The notes: generated by a model not told the origin, from the sequence alone. Counted from the first letter of the stretch, positions 6,078-13,843 are shown. The stretch: DNA of 15,269 nucleotides from Rhodobacteraceae bacterium UBA3069 (GCA_002366795.1 DFBX01000074.1:1-15269); one strand, 5' to 3'. Translations and numbers: made by a program.

Positions 6078-8108
6078 TCAGTCGCGGGTATAGGCCACCA
6101 TGGTCAGCAATTCGTATTCCGCCACCTGATCGCCGTCCTGATTGGTCAGGGTCGCGTTCCAGGCCACCTCTCCATAGCTGTCGGTGCGGCGGGTCTTGCG
6201 CTTGCAGGTCAGGCGCACCGCGATGCTGTCGCCGGGGGATACGGGTTTCTGAAAGCTGAGGCCGTTCAGCCCGGTATTGGCCAGCACTGGCCCCGGATCG
6301 GGCTGCACGAACAGCCCGGCGGCAAAAGACAGCAGCAGATAGCCATGGGCGACGCGTCCGGGGAAGAACGGGTTCGCGCGGGCTGCGTCCTCGTCCATGT
6401 GGGCATAGAAAGTATCGCCGGTGAAATGGGCGAAATGTTCGATATCCTCCAGCGAGACGGTTCGCGGGTCGGTGTGCAGTGTCTCGCCGATCTCGATCTC
6501 GTGGAAGGTGCGTTGGAACGGATGCCTGTCGTGCGAAAGCTCTGCCGCGCCCGGCACCCACTGGCCGGTGATCGCGGTCAAGATGTCCGGGCTGGCCTGA
6601 ATGGCGGTGCGTTGCATGTAATGCATGACGCCGCGAATGCCGCCCAACTCCTCTCCTCCGCCCGTGCGGCCGGGGCCGCCGTGGATCATGTGCGGCAAGG
6701 GTGATCCATGCCCCGTCGCCTCGGCCGCGTTGTCGCGGTTCACGATGTAAAGGCGGCCATGATGCGCGGCGGATGCCATGACGGTTTCGCGGGCGACGGT
6801 GTTGTCGTGGGTGAACAACGAAGCCACCAATGACCCGCCACCCCGGTTCGCCAGTTCCGCTGCGTGGGCGGTGTTGCGAAAGGGCATGAGGGTGGCAAGC
6901 GGCCCGAATGCCTCTGTGTCATGAATCCGCTTGGCGGCGTCCGGATCATCGCATCGCAGCAAAATGGGCGGCAAGAAGGCCTGCGTGGGGTCGGCATCCA
7001 GCGTTTCGAAATTGTCAGGATCGCCAAAAACCAGCGTAGCCTCGGTTTGAAGCACCGCCAGTTTTTCCAGCACGTCATGCTTTTGCGCCAAAGAGGCCAA
7101 GGCGCCAAGCCGCACGTCTTTCAGGCGGGGATTGCCGATCTTGATATGGGACAGCGCGCCGGTCAGGGCCGATTGCACCGCGTCCAATTGGGCGGCGGGC
7201 ACGATCAGGCGGCGCATGGCGGTGCATTTCTGACCCGCCTTGGTGGTGATCTCGGCCACGGCTTCTTTGATGAACAGATCGAACTCGGGCGTGCCTTGTG
7301 CCGCATCGGGGCCAAGGATCGCGGCGTTCAGGCTGTCCGCCTCGGCGGTGAAGCGGGTGGAATGGCGCAGAAGGTTGGGGTTGGATCGCAGCATCAGCGC
7401 GGTGTTTGCCGATCCGGTAAAGGCGACCACATCCTGCGCGCCCAGACGGTCCAGCAGATCGCCGGTCGCGCCGCAGATCAGTTGCGCCGCGCCTTCCGGC
7501 AAGATGCCCGATTCGATGATCATGCGGAAACATGCCTCGGTCAGGTAGCAGGTCTGGGTCGCCGGTTTCACGATCACCGGAACGCCCGCCAGCAGGGCCG
7601 GGGCCATCTTTTCCAGCATCCCCCAGACGGGGAAGTTGAACGCGTTGATCTGCACGGCAACCCCTTGCAACGGCGTGCATATGTGCTGCCCCAGCAGGGA
7701 GCCATTGCGCGAAAGCTTTTCAATATCGCCATCCAGATAGATATCGCCATCCGGCATCTCGCGCCGACCTTTCGACGCGATCAAACCCATGGTGCCAATG
7801 CCGCCGTCAATATCGACCCAGCCATCGCGGCGGGTCGCGCCGGTCAGCGGGTTGAGGGCGTATAATTCCTCTTTCCGGTTATCCAGATAACCGGAAAGAG
7901 CCTTGAGCATACGGGCGCGGTCATGCAGGCCCATGGCCCGCAGGGCGGTGCCGCCGATGCTGCGCGCATGGTCCAGCATCGCGCCGAAATCCAGCCCGCA
8001 ATCGCCCGCGCGGGCAATCACGTCGCCCGTCGCCGGATCGTGAATCTCTACAGCATTCCGCCCTGCGGAAATCCATTCTGCCGTTGCGTAACTATGCGCT
8101 TGCAGCAT
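6078..8108 (-). CDS. paaZ: PaaZ: oxepin-CoA hydrolase / 3-oxo-5,6-dehydrosuberyl-CoA semialdehyde dehydrogenase
   Basis: Bifunctional phenylacetate-pathway enzyme of 676 aa (E. coli PaaZ 681). The C-terminal MaoC-type hydratase domain (about 530-676) opens oxepin-CoA; the N-terminal aldehyde dehydrogenase domain (about 1-515) oxidises the reactive aldehyde. Both sites look intact: Glu256 (AEADSLN) and Cys295 (GQKCTAMRR) in the dehydrogenase, and Asp565 and His570 (GDTFYAH) in the hydratase, matching E. coli Glu256, Cys295, Asp561 and His566. The ATG at 8108 has GGGAGG nine bases upstream; a longer in-frame extension is rejected. Transcribed away from paaI across 117 bp. Codons 70-80 lie in a perfect 15-bp inverted repeat with unusually AT-rich codon choice (for example TTA for Leu just after it). 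Confidence 0.96.
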   Translation of the reverse strand: MLQAHSYATAEWISAGRNAVEIHDPATGDVIARAGDCGLDFGAMLDHARSIGGTALRAMGLHDRARMLKALSGYLDNRKEELYALNPLTGATRRDGWVDIDGGIGTMGLIASKGRREMPDGDIYLDGDIEKLSRNGSLLGQHICTPLQGVAVQINAFNFPVWGMLEKMAPALLAGVPVIVKPATQTCYLTEACFRMIIESGILPEGAAQLICGATGDLLDRLGAQDVVAFTGSANTALMLRSNPNLLRHSTRFTAEADSLNAAILGPDAAQGTPEFDLFIKEAVAEITTKAGQKCTAMRRLIVPAAQLDAVQSALTGALSHIKIGNPRLKDVRLGALASLAQKHDVLEKLAVLQTEATLVFGDPDNFETLDADPTQAFLPPILLRCDDPDAAKRIHDTEAFGPLATLMPFRNTAHAAELANRGGGSLVASLFTHDNTVARETVMASAAHHGRLYIVNRDNAAEATGHGSPLPHMIHGGPGRTGGGEELGGIRGVMHYMQRTAIQASPDILTAITGQWVPGAAELSHDRHPFQRTFHEIEIGETLHTDPRTVSLEDIEHFAHFTGDTFYAHMDEDAARANPFFPGRVAHGYLLLSFAAGLFVQPDPGPVLANTGLNGLSFQKPVSPGDSIAVRLTCKRKTRRTDSYGEVAWNATLTNQDGDQVAEYELLTMVAYTRD
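7869..7900. repeat. Perfect 15-bp inverted repeat inside paaZ
   Basis: Arms 7869-7883 and 7886-7900 are exact reverse complements, separated by two bases (CA at 7884-7885). Arm sequence is CTCTTTCCGGTTATC. It lies about 210 bases after the paaZ start, in codons 70-80 (LSGYLDNRKE). RNA of either strand could form a hairpin of about 14 bp with a four-base loop. Function unknown. Confidence 0.85.
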
Positions 8109-8117
8109 TGATTGGTC

Positions 8118-8123
8118 CCTCCC
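8118..8123 (-). promoter_or_regulatory. Shine-Dalgarno of paaZ
   Basis: GGGAGG on the minus strand, nine bases before ATG 8106-8108. It supports this start over a longer in-frame extension that would run through the divergent promoter region into paaI. Confidence 0.65.
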
Positions 8124-8169
8124 TTTACGCCGATCATGGGCCATCGCGTGACGCAAAGCAATACTATTG

Positions 8170-8183
8170 ACCGTTTGGTCGGT
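8170..8183. promoter_or_regulatory. Candidate PaaR/PaaX operator in the paaZ-paaI divergent region
   Basis: Inverted repeat ACCG-TTTGGT-CGGT in the 117-bp gap between the divergent paaZ and paaI starts. A nested GACC-N4-GGTC symmetry overlaps it. A TTGACC at 8167-8172, overlapping the left arm, could serve as a -35 for the plus-strand operon, but I see no convincing -10. The size and symmetry suit a TetR-type dimer, and the operon's last gene is a TetR regulator. Assignment is inferred from position. Confidence 0.45.
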
Positions 8184-8225
8184 TTTGTGCAGGGTCAGGG
8201 CGTGACCAAAGGGAGGAGAGCCAAA

Positions 8226-8660
8226 ATGGATTCTCAGGAACGGGCGGAACGCTCGGCCGCAGCTATGTGGGCGACGGACAGCGCATCGCAAAACCTGCGC
8301 ATGGTGCTGCAAAGCATCGCGCCGGGCAGCGTGACCGTGACCATGCCGGTGCAGGAAATGATGCTGAACGGGCATCGCATCTGCCACGGTGGCTATATCT
8401 TTACCCTCGCGGACACGGCCTTTGCCTTTGCGTGCAACACCTACAACAAGTTGGTTGTCGCGCAAGAAAACACCATTACCTATCTCAGCCCGGGCAAGGA
8501 GGGGGAAACCCTGACCGCCACGGCGAGCGAGGTCGCGCGGACCGGACGGTCGGGCGTGTATGACGTGGTGGTGACGGGCGAGGACGGTCGCAAGGTCGCG
8601 GTCTTCAGGGGCTTGTCACGGCAAATTTCCGGACAACATTTCGAGGAGACAGAAGAATGA
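8226..8660 (+). CDS. paaI: PaaI, hydroxyphenylacetyl-CoA thioesterase
   Basis: Hotdog-fold acyl-CoA thioesterase of 144 aa that releases CoA from ring-hydroxylated or stalled phenylacetyl-CoA intermediates. The PaaI signature is clear: Asn48-Gly-His50, then His54-Gly55-Gly56 (CHGGYIFTLADTAFAFACN), with Asp63 as the catalytic acid of the family. The C-terminal half supplies the beta sheet (ENTITYLSPGKEGETL). ATG 8226 is chosen because GGGAGGAG lies at 8211-8218; the frame runs 38 codons further upstream but crosses the candidate operator. First gene of the plus-strand paaI-paaJ-paaK-regulator operon; its stop overlaps the thiolase start as ATGA, so the two are probably translationally coupled. 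Confidence 0.95.
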   Translation: MDSQERAERSAAAMWATDSASQNLRMVLQSIAPGSVTVTMPVQEMMLNGHRICHGGYIFTLADTAFAFACNTYNKLVVAQENTITYLSPGKEGETLTATASEVARTGRSGVYDVVVTGEDGRKVAVFRGLSRQISGQHFEETEE

Positions 8661-9850
8661 GAGACGCATTTCTGTGCGAAGGCCTGCGCACCCCGATTGG
8701 CCGTTACGGTGGCGGTTTGGCGGGCGTGCGCCCCGACGACATGCTGGCGGGCGTGATCCGCGATCTGGTCGCGCCGTTTGGTGATTTGCAGGTGGACGAA
8801 TGCCTGATGGGCTGCGCCAACCAAGCGGGCGAGGATAACCGCAACGTGGCGCGCATGGCTGTGTTGCTGGCCGGTGTGGGCGAGGATGTGCCGGGCGGCA
8901 CCATCAACCGTTTGTGCGGGTCCGGCCTTGATGCCGTGGGCAGCGCCGCGCGGGCGATCCGCTGCGGCGAGGCGGACCTGATCATCGCGGGCGGCGTGGA
9001 ATCCATGTCGCGCGCGCCGCTGGTCATGCCCAAGGCGGATGCTGCGTTCAGCCGCAAGGCAGAGATTTACGACACCACCATCGGCTGGCGTTTTATCAAC
9101 AAGGCTATGCACAAGCAGTTCGGCACGGATTCCATGCCCGAAACGGCCGAAAACGTGGCGGCCGATTTTGATATCAGCCGCGAAGATCAGGACCGTTTTG
9201 CATTCAATTCGCAAGAACGCGCCGCAGCGGCCATTGCGAGCGGACGCTTGGCACGGGAAATCACCCCCGTCACCATCCCGCAGCGCAAGGGTGACCCAAA
9301 GGTGGTGGACACCGACGAACACCCCCGCGCCACCACGTTGGAAAAACTGGCCAGCCTGCCCGCACCTTTTCGCGAAGGTGGCAGCGTCACGGCGGGCAAT
9401 GCCTCGGGCGTGAATGATGGGGCGGCGGCCTTGTTCGTGGCCTCGAAAGAAGCGGTCGAAAAATACGGGCTGACCCCGCGTGCGCGCATCACCGGCATGA
9501 CCACCGTCGGCGTGCCGCCGCGCATCATGGGCATCGGTCCCGCACCGGCGACGCAAAAGCTGCTGGACCAGCACAACCTGAAAATCACCGACATCGATTT
9601 TGTCGAATTGAACGAGGCATTCGCCGCACAAGGGCTGGCCACCATGCGCCAGCTTGGCCTTGCGGATGATGCCGACCACGTAAACCCCAACGGCGGCGCG
9701 ATTGCGCTTGGCCACCCGCTTGGCATGTCCGGCGCGCGACTGGCGCTGACGGCCTCGATCAACATGGTGGATGCGGGGGCGAAACGCGCCGTCTGCACCA
9801 TGTGCATCGGCGTGGGCCAAGGCATTGCCCTGTTGTTGGAGGCCGTCTGA
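8657..9850 (+). CDS. paaJ: 3-oxoadipyl-CoA / 3-oxo-5,6-dehydrosuberyl-CoA thiolase
   Basis: Thiolase of 397 aa (family about 400) that cleaves beta-ketoacyl-CoA intermediates of phenylacetate breakdown, ending in succinyl-CoA and acetyl-CoA. Catalytic residues are visible: nucleophile Cys87 (INRLCGSGLDAV), His353 (ALGHPLGMSG) and Cys383 (CTMCIGVGQG). The C-terminal NPNGGAIALGHPLG block is the thiolase signature. Start ATG 8657 overlaps the paaI stop, with GAGGAG upstream. The same family includes PcaF of the beta-ketoadipate pathway; position between paaI and paaK favours the phenylacetate role, though one enzyme could serve both. A 22-bp gap with its own ribosome site separates it from paaK. 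Confidence 0.95.
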   Translation: MRDAFLCEGLRTPIGRYGGGLAGVRPDDMLAGVIRDLVAPFGDLQVDECLMGCANQAGEDNRNVARMAVLLAGVGEDVPGGTINRLCGSGLDAVGSAARAIRCGEADLIIAGGVESMSRAPLVMPKADAAFSRKAEIYDTTIGWRFINKAMHKQFGTDSMPETAENVAADFDISREDQDRFAFNSQERAAAAIASGRLAREITPVTIPQRKGDPKVVDTDEHPRATTLEKLASLPAPFREGGSVTAGNASGVNDGAAALFVASKEAVEKYGLTPRARITGMTTVGVPPRIMGIGPAPATQKLLDQHNLKITDIDFVELNEAFAAQGLATMRQLGLADDADHVNPNGGAIALGHPLGMSGARLALTASINMVDAGAKRAVCTMCIGVGQGIALLLEAV

Positions 9851-9872
9851 CACCCCACTCAGGGAGGAGTGA

Positions 9873-11183
9873 ATGGAGGATCTTTCGCCGAAAGCCGGTG
9901 ATCTGGACCATATCGAAACAGCCAGCAGGGACGAGATTTCGGCCCTGCAACTGGAGCGGATGAAATGGTCGCTGGCCCATGCCTATAACAACGTGCCGCA
10001 TTACCGCGCGGCGTTCGACAAGGCCGGGGTGCATCCGGATGACCTGCAATCGCTGGCCGATCTGGCGAAGTTCCCTTTCACCGTGAAAACCGACCTGCGC
10101 GACAATTACCCCTTTGGCATGTTTGCCGTGCCAAGCGATCAGGTCGCGCGGGTTCATGCCTCGTCTGGCACGACGGGCCAGCCGACGGTGGTGGGCTATA
10201 CCAGGAACGATCTGGATATGTGGGGCGGCGTGGTTGCGCGCAGCTTGCGCGCGGCGGGGCTGCGCGCGGGGGATATGCTGCACAACGCCTATGGCTACGG
10301 GCTGTTCACCGGCGGGCTTGGCATCCATCTGGGGGCGGATACCCTTGGTCTGACCACGGTGCCGATTTCGGGCGGCATGACCCCGCGCCAGGTGCGCCTG
10401 ATCGAGGATTTCCGCGCCGACGGGATCACCGTGACGCCCTCTTATGCGCTGTCCATCCTTGATGAATATGCCACGCAGGGGCTGGACCCGCGCGAAAGCC
10501 CGTTGAAGGTCGGTATCTTCGGGGCCGAGCCATGGACCAACGCCATGCGTCGCGAGATTGAGGATGCCTTTGATATGCACGCAGTGGATATCTACGGGCT
10601 GTCCGAAGTGGTCGGGCCCGGCGTGGCCTGCGAATGCGTGGAAACCAAGGACGGGTTGCACATCTGGGAGGATCACTTCTACCCCGAGGTGATCGACCCC
10701 GAAACCGGCGAGGTTCTGCCCGATGGCGAGTTGGGCGAGCTGGTGTTCACGTCCCTGAGCAAAGAGGCGTTCCCGATCATCCGCTATCGCACCCGCGATC
10801 TGACCCGGTTGTTGCCCGGCACGGCGCGGTCCATGCGGCGGATGGAAAAGGTGACGGGGCGCAGTGACGACATGATCATCCTGCGCGGGGTCAACGTCTT
10901 TCCCACCCAGATCGAGGAGATCCTGATGCAGGTGCAGGGGCTTGCCCCGCATTTCCAGATCGAGCTGCACCGCAAGGGCCGGATGGATGCAATGCGCGTG
11001 CTGTGCGAGGCCTGCGAGGGCGTGAACATGCCCGCCCGCGAGGCGGCGGTGAAGGACATGGGCCACCGGATCAAACAGGTGATCGGCGTCTCGGTCGAGA
11101 TCAACGTATCTGACCCCGGCGGGGTGGCTCGCAGTCAGGGCAAAGCCGTGCGCATCATTGATAACAGGCCCAAGGGCGACTGA
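9873..11183 (+). CDS. paaK: Phenylacetate-CoA ligase
   Basis: AMP-forming ligase that makes phenylacetyl-CoA from phenylacetate, ATP and CoA, the entry step of the pathway. The 436-aa length is typical of PaaK. The ATP-binding P-loop is at 97-104 (SSGTTGQP), the adenylate motif YGLSE at 241-245, and YRTRDLTRL at 305-313. The C-terminal lid domain follows, including the ILRGVNVFPTQIEEIL segment typical of PaaK. ATG 9873 is preceded by GGGAGGAG. The stop shares one base with the start of the regulator gene (TGATG), showing tight operon packing. No truncation or missing motif is seen. Confidence 0.96.
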   Translation: MEDLSPKAGDLDHIETASRDEISALQLERMKWSLAHAYNNVPHYRAAFDKAGVHPDDLQSLADLAKFPFTVKTDLRDNYPFGMFAVPSDQVARVHASSGTTGQPTVVGYTRNDLDMWGGVVARSLRAAGLRAGDMLHNAYGYGLFTGGLGIHLGADTLGLTTVPISGGMTPRQVRLIEDFRADGITVTPSYALSILDEYATQGLDPRESPLKVGIFGAEPWTNAMRREIEDAFDMHAVDIYGLSEVVGPGVACECVETKDGLHIWEDHFYPEVIDPETGEVLPDGELGELVFTSLSKEAFPIIRYRTRDLTRLLPGTARSMRRMEKVTGRSDDMIILRGVNVFPTQIEEILMQVQGLAPHFQIELHRKGRMDAMRVLCEACEGVNMPAREAAVKDMGHRIKQVIGVSVEINVSDPGGVARSQGKAVRIIDNRPKGD

Positions 11184-11752
11184 TGGCACGGGGACTGGCA
11201 CGCGACCATGACGAGAAACGCCGCGCCCTGCGCAAGGGGGCGGCGGGTTATTTCGCAGCGCACGGGTTCGACCGCGCCTCGATGGCGGGGGCGGCGCGGG
11301 CCTGCGGCGTGTCCAAGGCGCTGATCTATCACTACTGGGGATCGAAAGAAGACCTGCTGTTTGACATCCTTGAGGATCACTTGGGCGCATTGGTCGAGGT
11401 GGTCGAGGGCGCAAAAGACGAGGGGATGCGCGGGCTGATCCGCGCGATCCTGTCCGCCTACGAGGATGCGGATGCGGAACATAAATTGCAGTTGGACGCG
11501 CTGTCGGTGCTGCCGCACGACCGGCAGGCGCCGCTGATCGCAATGCAGCGCCGGTTGGTCGAAGTGATGACTGATGCCGTGCAGCAAGAGGCGGGACCGC
11601 AAACCCCCGATCGGCTGCGCGCGCTGGCCATGTCGGTGTTTGGTATCCTCAACTGGTTTTATATGTGGCATCGTCCCGGAAAGGGGGTGTCGCGCGAGGA
11701 ATACGCCGCGCTTGCGGGTGATTTCGTTCTGTCTGGTCTGAAGGGGGTTTAG
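11183..11752 (+). CDS. TetR/AcrR-family regulator, PaaR-like
   Basis: Predicted DNA-binding repressor of 189 aa with an N-terminal TetR domain. Residues of about 15-62 carry the helix-turn-helix: FAAHGFDRASM, then ARACGVSKALIYHYWGSKEDLL, which matches the family's recognition helix and its K-x-x-L end. The C-terminal ligand domain is variable; it includes a hydrophobic FGILNWFYMW helix. ATG 11183 overlaps the paaK stop by one base. Placement at the end of the paaI-J-K operon is the arrangement seen for PaaR repressors that respond to phenylacetyl-CoA, so that role is inferred, with the ACCG-N6-CGGT repeat at 8170-8183 as the likely operator. Confidence 0.92.
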   Translation: MARGLARDHDEKRRALRKGAAGYFAAHGFDRASMAGAARACGVSKALIYHYWGSKEDLLFDILEDHLGALVEVVEGAKDEGMRGLIRAILSAYEDADAEHKLQLDALSVLPHDRQAPLIAMQRRLVEVMTDAVQQEAGPQTPDRLRALAMSVFGILNWFYMWHRPGKGVSREEYAALAGDFVLSGLKGV

Positions 11753-11788
11753 GTCTTAAAGGGGGCGGCCCCGCCGGAGGCTTCGGAG

Positions 11789-11803
11789 CGCGCCAAAAGC
11801 GCG
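11789..11803. terminator. Weak hairpin between convergent regulator and imuB genes
   Basis: CGCGC-CAAAA-GCGCG stem-loop in the 69-bp gap between two convergent genes. A second GC-rich symmetry (GGGG/CCCC) lies at about 11761-11773. There is no run of T after either on the plus strand, so they may not terminate by themselves. Confidence 0.25.
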
Positions 11804-11821
11804 GTGATCGGGTGCGGGGAG

Positions 11822-13480
11822 TCACGCAAAGCTGCCGTGACAGAACCAGCCGTCCGACAGGGCCGCGCCATGAGCGTAGAACAGCCACAGACGGTCACCT
11901 TGCGCCGTGGTTACGCGCCAATAGTCACGCGGGCCCGATCGCCATTCCGGTTCTTCCAGCCACCATTCGGGGCAGATGCGTTCCGGCCCTTCGGCGGCGA
12001 TGGCGGTGAAGTCGCGCCCGCGCCAGCGAAAGTGGCGCGGCGGGTTGGGGCGGCTTGGGGCGGTGACGGGTTCGGGCCGCCATAACATTGCAGGGCGCGG
12101 GGCCATGGGGGCGGGCCATGGCGGCGCGGCCTCGGACCATGCGGCGGCATGGGTTTGCGCGGATTTTTCGGGTATATGGCTGTCGCCGGGGTGGTGGCGG
12201 GTGATCGCGTCCAGTCCGACCCGCGTGCCAAGCCGGCCGACCAGATCCTCTAGTGCGGTTTCGCCTGCCAGCCGTTTGTTGGCAATGCCAAGGGCCTCTG
12301 CGTGGCCGGTCGCGCCCTTGGGGTGGAGAGGTTCTGTCACAACAGCCTCCAGTCGCAGCATGTCGATGCCGTGGCCCGCGTCTATCTCGGTCAGCTTCAG
12401 GGCCAGCAGGGGGCGGATGCGGTCAGGGTCCGCGGCGGGGCGCGCAAGGCCAGTCTCGATCCATCCCATGGTACGATCACTGCGAAATGCCTGTAGCCGC
12501 ACCCGCCGCGCGCCGCGCCCCTTGTCACGCAGCCTTTGGCACATGCGGGGCAGCAGACGGTCCAGCCCTGCCAGGATATCGCCTTCCAGCCCGATGGGAT
12601 CGGGCAGGCTGAGGCGGGTGGCAAAGGCGGTGTCGGGCCGGGCTGGAGAGATCGGCTCTGGCACCGCGCCAAGCGCCTGGTCCAGCCGCAGCACCAGCGT
12701 GGTGCCAAAGCGGCGGGCCAGCGGCGCGCGGGGCTGGTTCAGCAGGTCGCCGATGCTGCGCAACCCAAGGCGGGACAGCTGGGTTTGCGTGTTCTCGTCC
12801 AGTCGCAGCGCGGCCAGCGGCAGGGGAGAGATGGCGCTGCGGGTCTGGTCGGACGGGGCGATGCGCGGGGCGTCGGGCATCAGCCGCACGCGGGCGGGGG
12901 CCGCGCCGCCCCTTTCCCAATGGCGGCGTTTCGCGGCGCGGGACCGCGTGGCGCGCGCCTCTTGGTCGATGGCGTCGCCATTGCGGTTATGGGCGGTGGT
13001 GGCCCCGGCAAAGCGGGCCAGCCCCCATGCCGCGCCGCGCGTGCCCGCGATGGCGCTACGCACCGTCAGGCCCAGATCGGCGGCGGCGGCGGTGATTTCG
13101 GTCAGCATGGCCTTTTCACCGCCGAACAGGTGGGCGCAGCCGGTGATATCCATCACCAGCGATTCCTCGCCCTCTTCGGTGACCCAGGGGGAAAAGCGCC
13201 CCGCCCACCGGCGCAGGGTGGTCAGGAATGCCGCCTCGGCCTGCGGATTGCGCAGGCGGGTTTGCAGCGCGGGACACATGGCCATGGCATCGCGCAGGGG
13301 TTGGTTGCGGATCAGCCCTGCCTCTTCTGCGCGCAGCGACAGCGAGGAAAGCACCTGCATTTGCCCGGTGTCGCGTGTTACCGCGAAGGGCTGGTCGTCA
13401 GGCAGGCTGCGCCGCCCCCGTAGCAGCCGTTCGGCACCGAGGCGGGGAAACCAGAGAGAGGCAATGCGGCGGGCAGGCAT
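11822..13480 (-). CDS. imuB: ImuB-type Y-family DNA polymerase homologue
   Basis: Catalytically inactive Y-family polymerase paralogue that links the ImuA-DnaE2 mutasome to the beta clamp in SOS mutagenesis. The 552-aa protein starts RRIASLWFPRLGAERLL, the ImuB pattern, with no acid where Pol IV has its first metal-binding Asp. The D-E pair of active polymerases aligns with Glu106-Ser107, before DITGCAHLFGGE at 111-122, so metal binding looks lost. A basic, Ala-rich linker spans about 165-210. The C-terminal tail (WWLEEPEW, RDYWRV, WLFYAHG, WFCHGSFA) is typical of alphaproteobacterial ImuB. I could not find a clean Q-x-x-L-F clamp motif. Neither imuA nor dnaE2 is adjacent, which is unusual. 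A near-consensus SOS box lies 19 bases before the start. Confidence 0.9.
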   Translation of the reverse strand: MPARRIASLWFPRLGAERLLRGRRSLPDDQPFAVTRDTGQMQVLSSLSLRAEEAGLIRNQPLRDAMAMCPALQTRLRNPQAEAAFLTTLRRWAGRFSPWVTEEGEESLVMDITGCAHLFGGEKAMLTEITAAAADLGLTVRSAIAGTRGAAWGLARFAGATTAHNRNGDAIDQEARATRSRAAKRRHWERGGAAPARVRLMPDAPRIAPSDQTRSAISPLPLAALRLDENTQTQLSRLGLRSIGDLLNQPRAPLARRFGTTLVLRLDQALGAVPEPISPARPDTAFATRLSLPDPIGLEGDILAGLDRLLPRMCQRLRDKGRGARRVRLQAFRSDRTMGWIETGLARPAADPDRIRPLLALKLTEIDAGHGIDMLRLEAVVTEPLHPKGATGHAEALGIANKRLAGETALEDLVGRLGTRVGLDAITRHHPGDSHIPEKSAQTHAAAWSEAAPPWPAPMAPRPAMLWRPEPVTAPSRPNPPRHFRWRGRDFTAIAAEGPERICPEWWLEEPEWRSGPRDYWRVTTAQGDRLWLFYAHGAALSDGWFCHGSFA

Positions 13481-13499
13481 GGCGCGGGCGAGTCAAATT

Positions 13500-13514
13500 G
13501 TTTACGATATGTTC
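13500..13514. promoter_or_regulatory. Candidate LexA (SOS) box before imuB
   Basis: GTTT-N7-GTTC on the plus strand, one mismatch from the alphaproteobacterial SOS box GTTC-N7-GTTC. It lies in the 70-bp gap upstream of imuB, 19 bases from its ATG, where a LexA site would block transcription of a damage-inducible gene. Confidence 0.55.
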
Positions 13515-13550
13515 TTGTGTATCCGAGGCGGGCACCACGAGTCGAGTCCC

Positions 13551-13808
13551 TCAGCCGCACCAGATGCGGATGATCGTGCCGCCCTTGTCATATTCGATGT
13601 TCAGCCGGTCCAGCCGGTAGTCGCGCGTCAGGGGCGCGCCTTCCTCGTAAATACGGGTCTTGGCATCTGCCGGAAAGGTGGCGGCGGCGACTGACGTGCC
13701 GACCAGCGATTGCAGCCCGATTGCCCAGCATTCGTCTGCGGGTTTTCCCTTGGGCTGGCAGGCAGCGAGGAGGGCAAGGGCGGGCATGAGGATCAGTGTT
13801 TTGAGCAT
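13551..13808 (-). CDS. I78-family peptidase inhibitor-like lipoprotein
   Basis: Short envelope lipoprotein of 85 aa. Residues 1-16 are a lipoprotein signal peptide ending in the lipobox LAA-Cys17 (14-17). The mature part matches the I78 inhibitor pattern: Cys27-W-A, Q-S-L-V-G (33-37), T-R-I-Y near 51-54, T-R-D-Y (61-64), R-L-N-I (68-71), and a Cys84-Gly end. Cys27 and Cys84 probably form a disulfide. The family is named for a fungal elastase inhibitor, but most bacterial members are untested, so inhibition of a protease is inferred. ATG 13808 is chosen over an ATG three codons upstream because it gives the usual short K-containing N-region; neither has a good ribosome site. Divergent from the formaldehyde dehydrogenase. 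Confidence 0.85.
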   Translation of the reverse strand: MLKTLILMPALALLAACQPKGKPADECWAIGLQSLVGTSVAAATFPADAKTRIYEEGAPLTRDYRLDRLNIEYDKGGTIIRIWCG

Positions 13809-13843
13809 TGGGAACATGTGGGGCGGGGTTGCGCAAAAGGCAA

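Noticed and set aside
8109..8465. N-terminal extension of paaZ
   Set aside because: It would run through the divergent promoter region into paaI on the other strand. The ATG at 8108 has a good ribosome site and gives the normal PaaZ length.
8480..9853. Minus-strand open frame opposite the thiolase
   Set aside because: The plus-strand thiolase has all catalytic residues; the antisense product resembles no family.
11976..13694. Long plus-strand open frame opposite imuB
   Set aside because: The product is Arg/Ser-rich antisense with no recognisable domain; imuB on the minus strand has family motifs from end to end.
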